64,000 bases of DNA from Chinchilla lanigera (lineage: Eukaryota > Chordata > Mammalia > Rodentia > Chinchillidae). Every line of letters begins with the position of its first letter. Position 1 is the first letter of the stretch. The translations under genes were made by a program, and so were the position numbers. Shown one piece after another: positions 44,541-56,639 of the stretch. The notes beneath the pieces were generated by a model. That model was not told the origin of the DNA. It searched no databases and saw nothing but the letters and a program-made list of their open reading frames with translations. Where the stretch lies: contig NW_004955438.1 in assembly GCF_000276665.1 (NCBI RefSeq), positions 6,991,483 to 7,055,482 on the forward strand, in the 5' to 3' direction.

Positions 44541-46735
44541 TCTTTGTGGGGAGGCTAAATACAGTTTAAGGAGATTCAATCAGGTAGACAATGCACAAGG
44601 GTAGACAATAAATATTATTCTGGAAATTTTGAGCTCATTAGACTAAGGAACACCCAGCAGTTTAATACAGAAAACTCCTCGAAGTGTCTGATCATTGGGA
44701 TTTGGCCTTAGAATATTACATGTGGTCCCTCATCAGGCTAGTCTGGCACTGTTTCCCTGCTCATACTCATATCTTCTATGAACTGAGGTGCACAATCTCC
44801 CACCATTATCTTCCAACTGAGCATGTATTGAATCTCCTGAAAGTTCAGCTCAATTACATCTCTCCTCCTTAAACCTGTGAATATTAATTTTTATGCTTAA
44901 CAAGAGGAATATTGACCTCTACTTAAGTTCTCCTTAGCTATCTACTAGAAGTTAATATCTTTGAAGTAGATCTAGGCTAAATGAGGTACAATAACATTTC
45001 AACAAAATAAATACAGATGCATGAACTATTGGGGTGCTCTTATTTTTTTGGCAGAAGCACTTTTATCATCAATTCATGTCAAACTAGCTTGGCAGTATTA
45101 AAACAATTTAACTTAAGAAAGCTGTTTCCTATCCCAGTTTAGATAACATGTTCATTTAAATTTTTGCAATATGTGTAACTTTGAGGCTCATTATGTAGCT
45201 GCTATCATAATTTCTGAGTTCTTTTCTGCTTTAGTGGCATAAAAGAAGGATCTGCTTATTAAAACCATAACACACCAAATTAATTGTTTCCTCCAGCATA
45301 AAAGCCAAGGCTATTTCTTCTCTTTAGGCTTTTATCTGAAAGGGAGATATCCTTATGATTTATTAGATAATTTTATCTTTCTAGAAAAGCTGCAGTTGGA
45401 TAATTTAAAGCAGAAATGGGTCAAATTATAACATGAATTAACAAGAAACATGGTCATTGTTAAAACCAAGGAGTTACACTGAAGGTAAGTATTACTAAAC
45501 CAAAGTCACTTTGTGCACAGTGTCAGGAAGGCTGATCCATGAAGTCTTGCTCTCAAGTTTCTCATCTCTTTTACCCTGGGGCAGATAAAATATTTCTCTT
45601 TTAATTAATTTTTCAATTGTCCTAATCACAACTTTCTGTAACAGTTCTTCACCACAGGATTTGGATACTGAATTCAATCAGAGGTTATTTAAGAAAGGTC
45701 AAAAATAGCACTTAAAATTGGTGTAGAACAAAAATTAAATGAGATTCCCTTATTCAGTAGACTTTTCATAGCAAATGATGGTTCATTTTTATTTAACAGA
45801 TAGACAAATGTTCCATAAAGACAAGAATATAAATGAAATTAGCTGTTTATTTCTTTTGCTATTCTTAGTAGCTGTACTAAGATTTACTTTTCTAAGGATA
45901 AATATATAAGAAGTTACGAAAATAAAACAGAGATTAAATAAAACATCAGAAAAATACCACATGGCTAACAAGTATTAACACAGGTACTATAAATCAGGAA
46001 ACTGAATTCCAAATCTTGTGTTCAATTATTATGTTTTTTTCTGCTATGTAACTGATATTTCATGAACACAATGTATTCCCTCTTTTCTTGTCTTCATAAC
46101 CCAGTTTTACAAAACAGGAGGATTAGTTCATATAAAAAATATTAATAAATCATCCATCAGAAGCTCCTAAAATGAGATAACACATGCTTATAAAAAACAG
46201 AGAAGCTGATGTCAGACTATTATGATAAGAATAAAATTTATAAATATCCAAAAAATATGGAAAGAAATGCTTACATTTGTACTACTTTTTGTATTCATGG
46301 ATCTGTTTATCCATATTATATAAATTTAAGAAATTGTACAACTATTTCTACCCAGAATTGAACGGCATATTTATGTATTTTCTTATTTCCATAGTAAGTA
46401 CATCTTGAGCATACATGCTTGATAAGGGAGTTCTAATGGCAAACATGAGAAGTCAGTATCATAAAGACATAAATAGGACTTGATAAATTTGATGATGTTC
46501 AAAGTAATGTGTGGAAGTAATTTGATGGTAGGATAAAGCAGTTAATAGTTGCTCAAAGCAGGCTATTAGGATGGCTACAATAACTGATACACTGTGTATT
46601 TCTGTCTTCCTAGCAGTTATTCAGAATAAAAGGTATGGGCAAGATATTTTTTTCTGTACAATATTAACACAATGCTTTCTTTTAATAAATTAAGAGAAAC
46701 TAGTCATGTAGCAATATTTTTTATTGTTAGCAGAA
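44541..46735. other. Unassigned AT-rich DNA
   Basis: About 2.2 kb with no named repeat or gene. Short closed frames. Confidence 0.45.
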
Positions 46736-46739
46736 TTCT

Positions 46740-47165
46740 TATTTTTTCTTTATTTTAAAGAGAATAGTAAATACTAAGAAAATAACAATAACTTAGACAA
46801 AAAAACAATGCAAAAACAATAAAAATGATATAGGGTTACAAAGCAGAATGATAGGACTTAATGGTGGTTATTGTATTGCATATTGTTGCCTTCAAATTAG
46901 TTGTTCAGATTACCAGATATAAGCATGTAAAAGTAGTCAAAAAATTTAAAACATTAACTGTCCCTTTCAATAAACACTAGACATCAGCAGTACAATAATC
47001 CCAGCTATCCTTCTGTACATATTTTCTCCTTCTTTCTTTCTTTTTCTCCTCTCCCACTTCCCAGCCATTCCCTCCCCTGAACAATTTCCCTCAAACTTAA
47101 CTACCTTGTATATACATATATATATTTTCTCCTTTCTTCATTTTCCCCTTTCCCAACACCCGTGA
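46740..47165 (-). mobile_element. L1 3' UTR, antisense (left arm of inverted pair)
   Basis: ACATTAACTGTCCCTTTCAAT at 46952 is the reverse complement of the phrase at 47177. The match extends through about 180 bp. It is followed by the pyrimidine tract CCTTCTTTCTTTCTTTTTC. Confidence 0.82.
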
Positions 47166-47169
47166 TTTC

Positions 47170-47395
47170 TATTGTTTTGTTGAAAGGAACAGTTAATGCT
47201 TAATTGTTTGACCAATCTTTCATGCCAATAGTGATCTGAGCTACTACTTTGAGGATAACAATATCTATTTTTACAATTATTGCTAATTTCCTATCACCTT
47301 GTTTTGAAATTCTGTATAATTTTCATTGTTTTGGTTTGCCTTTGTGTTTGCTTTTTTTCTCTTCTTTTTAAATTAAAAAAATTGTTGCTTAAAGC
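47170..47395 (+). mobile_element. L1 3' UTR, sense (right arm of inverted pair)
   Basis: TTGTTGAAAGGAACAGTTAATG, CCAATCTTTCATGCCAATAG and ATCTGAGCTACTACTTTGAG are shared with 21045-21290. It ends in AAATTAAAAAAATTG. Both arms point their 3' ends outward. Confidence 0.82.
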
Positions 47396-48442
47396 TTTTT
47401 GTAAAACGCCACTCATGATAAGGCTAGAAAGAGTGTGATTTGAAAGGTTATGGGTGTCCCCATATTTCACCAAAAATAAAATAGTTTATTTCTATTTCAG
47501 GGGAAAAAAGAAAATGCTCAACTGAAAATAGACCTAACAAGTTCTAAGAGATTGAAGTGAGTCAATCTCCTTAAATGTAAAGTGTCCTTTTTTTATAGCT
47601 GCCAAAAAATTCTGAACTTTTTGGAAGATCTCAAAGCAATTTGCATGCTGAGATGCTAAACGTATTTATTGGCTAAATAGTCCTAAAGACTGAATATAAC
47701 AGGGTGTTTTGAACATATGGTGTCGTATGTTTGGTACTTACTTTAATGGGCAAACTGCTTGTTATAGCCAATCAGACAGGTTAAGCAGTCATTTCAGTGG
47801 ACAGAGCCAGGTCCTAGATGTTGTTCTTATCAATTAAGTCTTATTTTAATCCTAAATCCAGTCCAAGAGAACATATAAGAATCTCTCACTTCCCTACAAA
47901 AGCAAAATTGGATCTACTGAATAGTTTGGCTATAAAAGTGACCATGTGGGTAAAGCAGTAGCAACACTGATGAAGAATTTAGATTTTTCTTCTCTTCTTC
48001 TTTACGTGTTCAATTTAAGTCAAATATTTAATTAATATAAACAGCCCCTAGAACGATGTTACAAAGTGAAGAGGAATACATAGGAAGAAAATGGATAACC
48101 AGAGTTACTAATGTACGTTTCTGACCAGAAAGGATCAACTTTGGGTAGAATTTTTCCAACAGCAACTTCACTGCAGCAGAAAGTCAGCATGATAAGGAAG
48201 TTGCATGTACATATTTGGGACTAAGGTGCTGGAGGTGACCAATCTGAGTGATGTAAGGCAATCTACAGAAAATTGAGGTTAAGGAAAACGGGCTTACTAT
48301 CTAATGAGAATAAAGAAACTACTAAAAAATCGTTAGAAAAGAAAAAGATCAATCTGCTTAGAGCAACACGTTAATATTTCAAACCACTAACTATACCATC
48401 CTCCCCCTCCATTTTAAAACCATCAAGGACAAGTGTCATCTT
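47396..48442. other. Unassigned DNA
   Basis: No named repeat or gene. Confidence 0.45.
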
Positions 48443-48455
48443 CTGTAAAGGCTTT

Positions 48456-48545
48456 TGTTTTGTTTTGTTTTTTGGTACCAGGAATCGAACTCCGGACCTT
48501 GCCCTTGCCAGGCAGGCACTTGTGCTGCTGAGCTATATCCTCAGC
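48456..48545 (-). mobile_element. ID-type SINE
   Basis: On the + strand: TTTTGTTTTGTTTTTTGG, TACCAGGAATCGAACTCCGG, CTTGCCAGGCAGGCAC and GCTATATCCTCAGCC. CTGTAAAGGCTTT (48443-48455) and CTGTAAAGGTTTT (48546-48558) are the target duplication with one change. Confidence 0.94.
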
Positions 48546-48559
48546 CTGTAAAGGTTTTT

Positions 48560-49487
48560 ATATACATGAGCATGCTTTCTACAATAGACACAAGCAGTGA
48601 ATTTTGACACTCTAAGATACATATTCTGTGTTTTGATTTAAATATATCTCAAAATATAAAAACAAAAACAACTTTAAGGCACAATGTGACAGGCAGATGT
48701 GTGCTCATTAATGCTGAACTGGCTGTTGTTTATAGCTAGAACTATAACTTCAGATATCTTACAGAAAATTTCCACCCTCACTGTCACTACTCAAATCTGC
48801 TTTGTTACACTGGAATGATTACAACCCTTTCCTTCTTCCCATAAGCAATCATCACTAAATTAATGTTTTCATTCTTCACCTACTATAGTATATCTACTGT
48901 AAATTTAATGTGCTACAAGTAATGTTCAAAAAATTTCACAGTTTTTTTTTTAATTTCTAAGGTCTTTTTATAATGAATATATAATTCTGTGTTAGGAAAT
49001 TGTAGGAGGACTCTGTAGCTTGTAAAAATTTTAAAACTACCTTCCCATGCATTGCCATAGGAAAACAAAAATAAACTGTGCATAGTGCATACAATGAAGG
49101 ATTCTATTTTGGTTAATAAATGAAATCTGTATATGTGTGCAATTGAATAAACAGTGAAATTATAATGCTAATAATATTTCTTTTATGATGAGAACAAAAG
49201 TTCAGGTTAACACATAAATACAATACAGCATTACAAATCGTTCTTTCTGATGTTTTAAATTTCTACACAAAGTTAATTTCTTGGTATGAAGTTTTACTAA
49301 GTCACTTTTCTTGGTATTTGGCTCATTAATCCTCATCTTTTATTGAGAATGGTAAACCTCCTGTTTTTACCTTTTCCTTTCTCTGTAAATCACTATTTAG
49401 TACTTTCTTTCTATTGCCTCCTACATGCTTTAGTTTAGCTCAGACCAGTACACACAATGTCCATCCTATGCCTGCTTCTTGCAGTAG
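48560..49487. other. Unassigned AT-rich DNA
   Basis: No named repeat or gene. Confidence 0.45.
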
Positions 49488-49489
49488 AG

Positions 49490-50090
49490 TAATATGTCAC
49501 TTAATAATGAGACACACTCTGAGAAATGTGTCATTAGACAATTTTGTCATTATGCTAACCTCATAAAGTGTGCCTGCACAAACCTAGGTTGCATAGGTCA
49601 AACAGTCAGTACGACTTGGTTATAGGATCAAGAGATGTCACCACTGGGAGATATATGGTGCTTCTGTGCATAGCCTGGCATAGTGTTATATACTCAAGGT
49701 TTTATATAATTAGAAGAAATATACTCTAAGATAATGATGAAAGTATAGTAGATACATAAACCAGTTACTTAGTCATTAGTGATCATTATAAAATATTAGG
49801 TATTATTCAGCGCTGTACCATATGTGCTATTCTTTGAATGTACCGGTAGCACAGTAGATATTTTACACCAGCATCACCACAGAGATGTGATTGATGTGAC
49901 TGATCCATTGTGATATATTATAATGTGATTGATCCATTGTGATATACTATAATGGCTACAACATGACTAGGCAATATAAATTTTACACCTGTAGTTCACA
50001 ACCTTATGGAGTACTATCATATACATGTTTGATCATTGATCAAATCATTGTGTGGTGCTTGGTTGCATTCCCATTTATTTCTTAAGGTAA
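49490..50090 (+). mobile_element. Tigger-like (Tc1/mariner) non-autonomous DNA transposon
   Basis: GTCACTTAATAATGAGACAC, TCTGAGAAATGTGTCATTAG, TTTTGTCATTATGCTAACC, CATAAAGTGTGCCTGCAC and AAACCTAGGTTGCATAGG match a mammal-wide Tigger-type element (known form: CTTAACGACGGGGATACG, GAGAAATGCGTCGTTAGG). The right end near 50015-50070 carries the matching TATGGAGTACTATCATATA part. No transposase remains. Confidence 0.78.
49896..49953. repeat. 29-bp tandem duplication inside the Tigger-like element
   Basis: GTGACTGATCCATTGTGATAT... at 49896-49924 is repeated at 49925-49953 with two mismatches. Other members of the family do not carry it as far as I recall. Confidence 0.9.
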
Positions 50091-50699
50091 ACTTCAGTGT
50101 TGTTCTTCAGAAATGGAATTTTTCATGCAGTCTGAGAACAACTGTACCACATAATGTCATTTTCTAATGTTAGTGCCCTTATACCAATGGTGTACACTAT
50201 ATTTGAGCATAGAGACTGATGGATTGCAGGATAAGTTCTTTCTCTTTTCCTAAATCAATCTATACTAAATACAAACATGGTCTTGCTATATTGTAAGTCC
50301 TACAATAGTAGAAACATAGACTTATCACTATCAATATATTGTGAACTCAGGGGTGACCTAAAAATTTTTGCTTATCTAGTGACACTTGTTTGCAGTCCTA
50401 AGCATGCAGCAATTGTTTCTTGAGGAAGTAATTGGTATTACTCATCTACTGGCAGAATCATCCTTTGCTTATGCACGTGTTTGGTGTGCTACACTCCAAG
50501 CTGCAGGGCTATAATGTTGGCTGGGTGACTCTGCTCCGTGGTTCTCAGGACCTATGCTAGTGCAGTACTTTCTATGTGCTTGCCATAACAGGCAGAAAAG
50601 CACAAGGGAAAAATCCTAGGCTTCTTCTGTTATGTCCTAATAACTTATGGAATAGAATGTGTTATAAGGTTAAATCCAACTTGCAGTATGCAGATTACC
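50091..50699. other. Unassigned DNA
   Basis: Nothing recognised. Confidence 0.4.
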
Positions 50700-51430
50700 C
50701 CAAATGAAGTGTTTAAAAATTATATCCTGTACACCATGAGGACAAGAAACAGGATTGATGTTGAATCCTAAAACGGGAAGTGGACTCCTTTGACCCAGAT
50801 ATTCCCCTTTTGGTTATTTGCCTGAAAGAATTGAAAACATCCTACCACAGTGAAATATGTGCACCCATGCTTATAGCAGTACAATTTGTCACAGCTAAAT
50901 TTTGGAAACAATCCAAATGCCCATCAGTCAAGGAATGGCTAGAAAAGATGTGGTCTTTTTATACAGTGGAGTAATAATCTGCCATAAAGAAGAATAAACT
51001 TGAGACTTTTATAGGTAAAAGGATACAACTGGAGACCATAATCACAAGTGAAACAAATCAGCCTCCCATATAAACATAGTATTTCCTCTCTGGCATGAGA
51101 AATTGAAAGAGCAAATAAGGACCAAAATAAACAATAAATATTGTGAAATGGGAAGAAATTGTTTAAAAGGAAAAAGGAAATAGCATAAAAGAAAGGGAAA
51201 AGGAGAAAAGCAAAAAAAGCAAAACAATAAGATAGTTACACTATTAGTTTCTCTTAGTTCAGTGAAAAGTTTGTGCTAATATTATTTGGAGAATGTTTTA
51301 TCCCAACATTTTGTACTCTGAATAACTACTTTAAAGATAACAATACACAGTGTAATAACTGTTGTTATTCAGCTATTATTTTGTTATGAAATTTTGTTTT
51401 ACTTTTTTTCCACAAAATAAAATGTAAAAC
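50700..51430 (+). mobile_element. L1 3' region, sense
   Basis: TTTGACCCAGATATTCCCC, GTGCACCCATGCTTATAGC, AACAATCCAAATGCCCATCAG and ATACAGTGGAGTAATAATCTG, then the purine-rich 3' UTR (51090-51240) and TTTTCCACAAAATAAAATG. It is the fullest L1 3' end in the window. The frame at 50780-50974 is part of this text and is not a gene. Confidence 0.88.
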
Positions 51431-51439
51431 ATGGAGTGG

Positions 51440-53954
51440 AAAATGAAACACAGAAATTCCATCTAGTGGACAGTTCAACTTCTGTTTAAATTGTGTCACT
51501 AACACAGAATACTGGCTCGGTTGAGAATACAGATGTACAGCCTATTATCAGAAGGACAAGCACTGCAAACCAGGGTGCTTCCTTCGTTAAAACAAGATTT
51601 TCCTAGTTCCTAGAAGACTGAATGTATATCCAGGACCAAAGATGAGTAGTATTTTCATCTCAAGGGACTAGAAATACCTCAATCCATTCCTGATGTGAAA
51701 ATTGACCAAATGTATGGGATAGGAGAGCAATGTGCAAAGTGCTGATGAGGAAGCAGATGAGAGTGGTTGTTAAAGGATAGAGCCAGAATCTCCACAGCCA
51801 GGTAAGAATTACAGATTTGGGATGTACACAATGATTTTACACTGAAAGACTAGGCAAAGATGAACACGACTTACTGTATTGCTTTGAGACATTATTTTGG
51901 CTATCGTGGAAGTGGATCTGGGGAAGAAACAACTATGGAAATCAAGACATTCATTAGTTATTAATGGAAGGGATGTTGAAGTTATCTGTGATTCACTAGA
52001 TTAGTTTATTTTTAAGGAAAATAGATCATCTCCTAGATTTCAAAGTGGCAAATGATGTAAGCCTATTTATCATATACATGCAGAATAAAGAAAACTTCTG
52101 ATTACAACTGTCATATGTAAGTGGAATTTTTTTTATCCTGGAGGCCACTTATACAGTAAATCTTACTAAAATAAAATAATCATATGCATATCATACTATA
52201 TCACCCATAGGAACATTAAGAGATGAAACTCAATTTAAAGAGCAATATATCTTGATCTGAAGAAATTTTTCTCTGCTTTGACTCTGATTTTGCTTCAGTA
52301 TACTCACCATGGTAGAAAATTTTCTTCTTTTGACTTAGAAACATGAGATACTATGAATATAAAAATTAAATGAACCTGTTGATATAATCCACTTGAGATA
52401 TTACTAATCATATCTAAGCTTGGGTAATAACGATGCAGTGTTCATGGGAGTTATTGCTGCAGAATTCATTTCATGAAAGTTCAAGATATACTCTGGGGAA
52501 TGGTTATCGTTCATCCTATTTTGTTTTAATGTCAATGTTACATCATTATATGTTGGTAGAGTATAATTAATCCTTTGCAAGGAAGTAATAATACTAGTTT
52601 TCAAGTTAATTTCATGCCTTACTCTTCTTATAGTTTAGCCAGTGGGTTTCCATGTAGGTGGACATATAGTGAAAAAGTCCAGGAACTTTTTCCATCTGTT
52701 CCAGGCTTGACCTATTGGACAGGATCTGTGTTTCTTCCTCTCCCTAGCTGGCTTTGATTTGACCCAGGAAAAAGTCCCACGTTCTTCCTTGCCAGCTTGT
52801 TCTTGAGAGTATTTCGACTTTCAGAAGCACTAGTAGAATGCTAGCATATGGAAGAGTTGGCAAACCTGCCCTTACTTTCTCTCCCTTAGATTAACCATCC
52901 CACCAATGTTCCCAGCTCCTGCCACATGATCTGAGACCCAGAAGCACCATGGCATTTTCTCTTTATCCCTATTGTCTGCTGCTGCAGATTGCTAGATTGT
53001 TCACTGTGTCCTAGTTATGGGAGTCTTAAAGTCATAATACACAGAGCTGTTGTGCATCGTTTGCCAAATACGGCAGCTCAGTGTCCTAGTTTGGCTCTTC
53101 CTTCTGTCTACATTTTATCAATTTATGGTCATCACCTTTCCTAATCAGAAAAAGAAAACCTGGATGATCAGGATGACAATCTCTTACCAGTGTCTTTACC
53201 AAAGACTATGTGTAGGGGATATAAATATCAACCTGATAACAACGAGATTGCATTTAATCAATATTTGTTTTGTCATACCAGAATGAAAAAATTGAGAGTT
53301 CCAATTTGCACCTGGATTTTCATTTCAAATTATAATAAACAAAGCGATGTCAAGGTTATGAAATCATAGACAATAGAAATTTCACATTTTATAACTGCAT
53401 ATGTGTGCATATTAAGAACTCAATTTAAATTCACACCAGGAAGACCCGCTTTTGTAGGTTTTATACACAGCACCTCAGCATTTTCAGCCATTTATGCGTT
53501 GTACCTCAGATTTTACAACCCCATACAAATAACTGAGTGTAGTGGTGTTTATAAGTAGAAGATCTTCTCTTTTCTAGGTGTGCTGTGTGGTTGAGGGGAG
53601 AAATTAATAAAACAACTGACTGCTCAGTGAATATATTGTGATAATTTGTCAACATGCTGGGAAGAATCACAAATGGGGACACAGCAATATAATATGGATA
53701 TTCAATGTTTTAAAGAATTCAATTTAGTAACACCCCATTCCCAAGGCTCCAACCCTGAGCAGTGTGACCTGATGAATGGACAGAAAAAATATATTAGAAG
53801 AAATCAAGATATTCCAAGCAGGGCAAACTAGCCCGGGATTGGCTAAGAGAAGAATGACAGAGGAAGAGTGGAGTGGCCCTCCGAAGAGAATGAATAGGAG
53901 AAGGCGCTAGGGTCCAGGCTTTCGCTCTAGTTAGACGCCATAGCACTGGCTCCT
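51440..53954. other. Unclassified DNA, partly less AT-rich
   Basis: At 52620-53060 the base composition rises toward GC and looks LTR-like, but I cannot match it to a family. No exon pattern is convincing. Confidence 0.4.
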
Positions 53955-54185
53955 GCTAGGCAATGATCTACAACACAGTTAGCACATGTAAGAAATGCTA
54001 TTTATTTAGCTCAAAGTTTTATAGGTCAGGAGCCTGCTGGGTTCAGCTGGGTGCTCTGCATAGAGTCTACCTGTGTATAGTGATCTTGTGTTCCTCACTG
54101 GGGGACTGGCATGGAATCTGCAATCAGGATCATCAAGTTTATTAGGAAAATTCAATTCCCAACAGCTCTTCTCCTCTTAGCTGTT
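53955..54185 (-). mobile_element. Possible LTR-type old repeat, antisense
   Basis: TGCTATTTATTTAGCTCAAAG, TTTTATAGGTCAGGAGCCTG and GGGTTCAGCTGGGTGCTCTG resemble antisense MLT1-like repeats (TTTATTATCTCACAG ... GGTCAG ... GCTGGG). Tentative. Confidence 0.4.
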
Positions 54186-54193
54186 AGCTAAGT

Positions 54194-54280
54194 TCTCCCT
54201 CTCTCTCTATCTCTCTTTCTCTGTCTCCTTTTCTCTCTCTCTCTCCCTCCCTCCCTCTCTCTTTTTCATTTCCCCCTCTG
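54194..54280. repeat. CT-rich microsatellite
   Basis: (CT)n with CCCT and TTTT interruptions, seen directly. It parallels the CT tract at 13287-13370. Confidence 0.95.
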
Positions 54281-54299
54281 TTTCATTTTTGTTGTTTGA

Positions 54300-55137
54300 T
54301 TTTTACTCATCACCTTCCAGAAATCATAAGCCGAGGTCCTGTTTTAGTTTATATTATAACACTAAGATATCTGAGATGTTTGCCATCATCTTCTACTTTT
54401 AAATAAATTCTCTGATTACATGGAGTCTTTTCCTATCTTAAAGTTAACTGTAAGTAAAATTAACAACACCTGAAAAATCACTTTGTAGCAGTGTCTGGTT
54501 ATAATTTGATTAAAGAAATATATGTTAAAAATTGGGAATGGGCATTTAAAACTACCTAGTGCAATCATAAGAAACTTGCTATGATACTGAAGGATTTTTA
54601 GTAGAACGGTGATGATGATAGTGATGATGAAAACTTTGGTAATGTGTTAGTGTATTTTCTACTGCTAGTACAAGAATAAAACACAAAATTATGTTCATAT
54701 GAGCAATGGAAAGGAAATAACATATGTGAACAATCAACAAATTTGTGAGAAATTTAAGGGAGTGAACTTAGCTATTGTCATAATTCCAAGTAGAAAGGAC
54801 TTTTAAAGGAAAAGCAATGGTCTAACTCCAGGTGAATGAGCTACTAATTAAGAAAGCTGAATAAGAAAGAAAAATAAAACAGGTTACACCAACACATACT
54901 GCCACACTTGTTTACTAATGGGTTCACTAATCAGATAAAAGGTTCACTAATCAGATAAAAGAATTTGATACATAAAATAATCAAATACATATGAGGGTAA
55001 GGTGGGGAGACCTTGAAACTCATGTCTACTTTAAATAATATATTAGGCCAACTAAAATCATTTTGTTTTAAATTAAATTGGATTTTTAATACAAATAGTG
55101 GTAGGATAGGTATTGCAGTAGGAATTGTACCTACTTA
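54300..55137. other. Unassigned DNA with a 20-bp perfect tandem repeat
   Basis: GGTTCACTAATCAGATAAAA occurs twice head to tail at 54921-54940 and 54941-54960. Nothing else recognised. Confidence 0.6.
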
Positions 55138-55345
55138 ATGCCTCTGAAAGCATATCAGAAATCAAGCCCAGAGAATTCTATTATCTCACAGCTCTTCAGG
55201 AGACTTGAAATCAGTTCTAGCTGTGGTACACATGCTCTGGAGTTGAGCATAACTTACATACTCCAGGGGCTAACTGGAGGAACACGGTTCTGGCAGAATG
55301 GATGCACTAGACTACGGCAGTGTCTGGTACTCAGGAGTAATGGGT
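55138..55345 (-). mobile_element. Possible LTR-type fragment, antisense
   Basis: CTATTATCTCACAGCTCTTC, AGGAGACTTGAAATCAG and CTGGAGGAACACGGTTCTG resemble the antisense start of MLT1-type LTRs. The 98-codon frame at 55138-55434 overlaps this and has no recognised domain. Confidence 0.35.
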
Positions 55346-55439
55346 ATCCCTGTACATTTTGCATATGGCATGAAAACAAGGAAAGTCAAAGAGAATTTCA
55401 TCTTTCTTTTGCTTGTGAAGAAATTGACCTGTAATAATT

Positions 55440-56092
55440 AAGATTTGGTATTAGAAGTCAGTATTCATAACAAATGCCCATAGAACACATTTGTATTTTC
55501 TATGAATGCTGAACAACTGGAACTGCCAATGCTATCAGTCAGATTCCTTGTAAAATAGGACAAACACAAGTCCAAGGAAGATATTCAAAAAGTACAGGAG
55601 TATGTAATAGGTGGAAGTGAATGTGTTTTAGGGTCATTTAGGGGCCAAACTATGTTTAAGATTTTTCAAAGTAAATAATTTATCAAAAATAAAAAGTGAT
55701 TCAGTTTAACACCTGTTTAAGGACCTCTGATACATTGTTATGACACAATATCCCAGTAAGTTTCCATTCTGATTTTCTATTTATGAATGTAGGCTTATTT
55801 TCTCTAAAAATGTATCTCTTAATTTAAAACTGATTCTATTTTGGAATAATTTTTCAAAGTAACTTTAGAGAGTGTATAATTTTGACTAGAATTGGGTTCA
55901 TTTCATCTTCTGTTTCAGTTTTTCCTCAGAAGATGAGGGGGGCATATTTTTGCCCCACTCCACCAAGTACAGAGGAGAGGAGAACATAATTTAAGCCTGA
56001 CCCTACTGTCCTTTGCATGCCAATATCCTTAGCACGGTAGTAGTCATTATTCTGAAGTTTTCTAGCCCAGGCTCATTGTGTGAGCCTTCGAA
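55440..56092. other. Unassigned DNA
   Basis: No named repeat or gene. Confidence 0.4.
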
Positions 56093-56595
56093 CCTCATGT
56101 ATTGGGTAAGGTTCTCTCGAAACATAGCAAAGTATTTATCAGACAGTTTTACAAGACTAGAGAAGTGAGAGTCCACTACTGGAGGCTGAAGAATCCAGTA
56201 GTTGCTCAGCCCCAAAAGCAGGAAACTACAGAACAAAAGGTATCAAGGGTAGAGTTCCAGTCCAAAACTGAAGGCTTGGTAGCTTCCTGGTGAGTGGCTT
56301 GTATGACTGTGTCACAATGCTGAAGAACTTGGAGATCAATTTCTACAGGAAGTGAAAGCAAAAGGCCACTCCTCTCAAGCAGAATGCAGTTCTCCAAAAG
56401 TGCATGCTCGGTCTCTTCTTCTTGCACTTTTACTCCATCCAGATTACACATCAACAGCCAGGTCTCCTCCACCCCTCAGTTTCCTGGGCTACAGGTCAGT
56501 CATTTCGGGCATATCCCTCAGGCCCCAGACACAGCTAACAGTCTGCTTTACTAATTTGCCAGGCATTTACTAATCCAGTCAAGTTGATATGCCAC
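56093..56595. mobile_element. Mammal-wide interspersed repeat, unnamed
   Basis: TATTGGGTAAGGTTCTCTCG, GAGGCTGAAGAATCCAGTAG and AATCCAGTCAAGTTGATATG match an interspersed repeat that I recognise from other mammals (GGTTCTCTAGA ... CAATCCAGTTAAGTTGACA) but cannot assign to a family. Frames on both strands (56003-56573) belong to it. Confidence 0.5.
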
Positions 56596-56639
56596 AATTC
56601 ACAGTCACACTTCATATGAGAAGAAAAGCAAGATATATG

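Noticed and set aside
55138..55434. 98-codon + frame as a novel gene
   Set aside because: It overlaps an LTR-like antisense segment, has no conserved motif and sits in no splice or promoter context.
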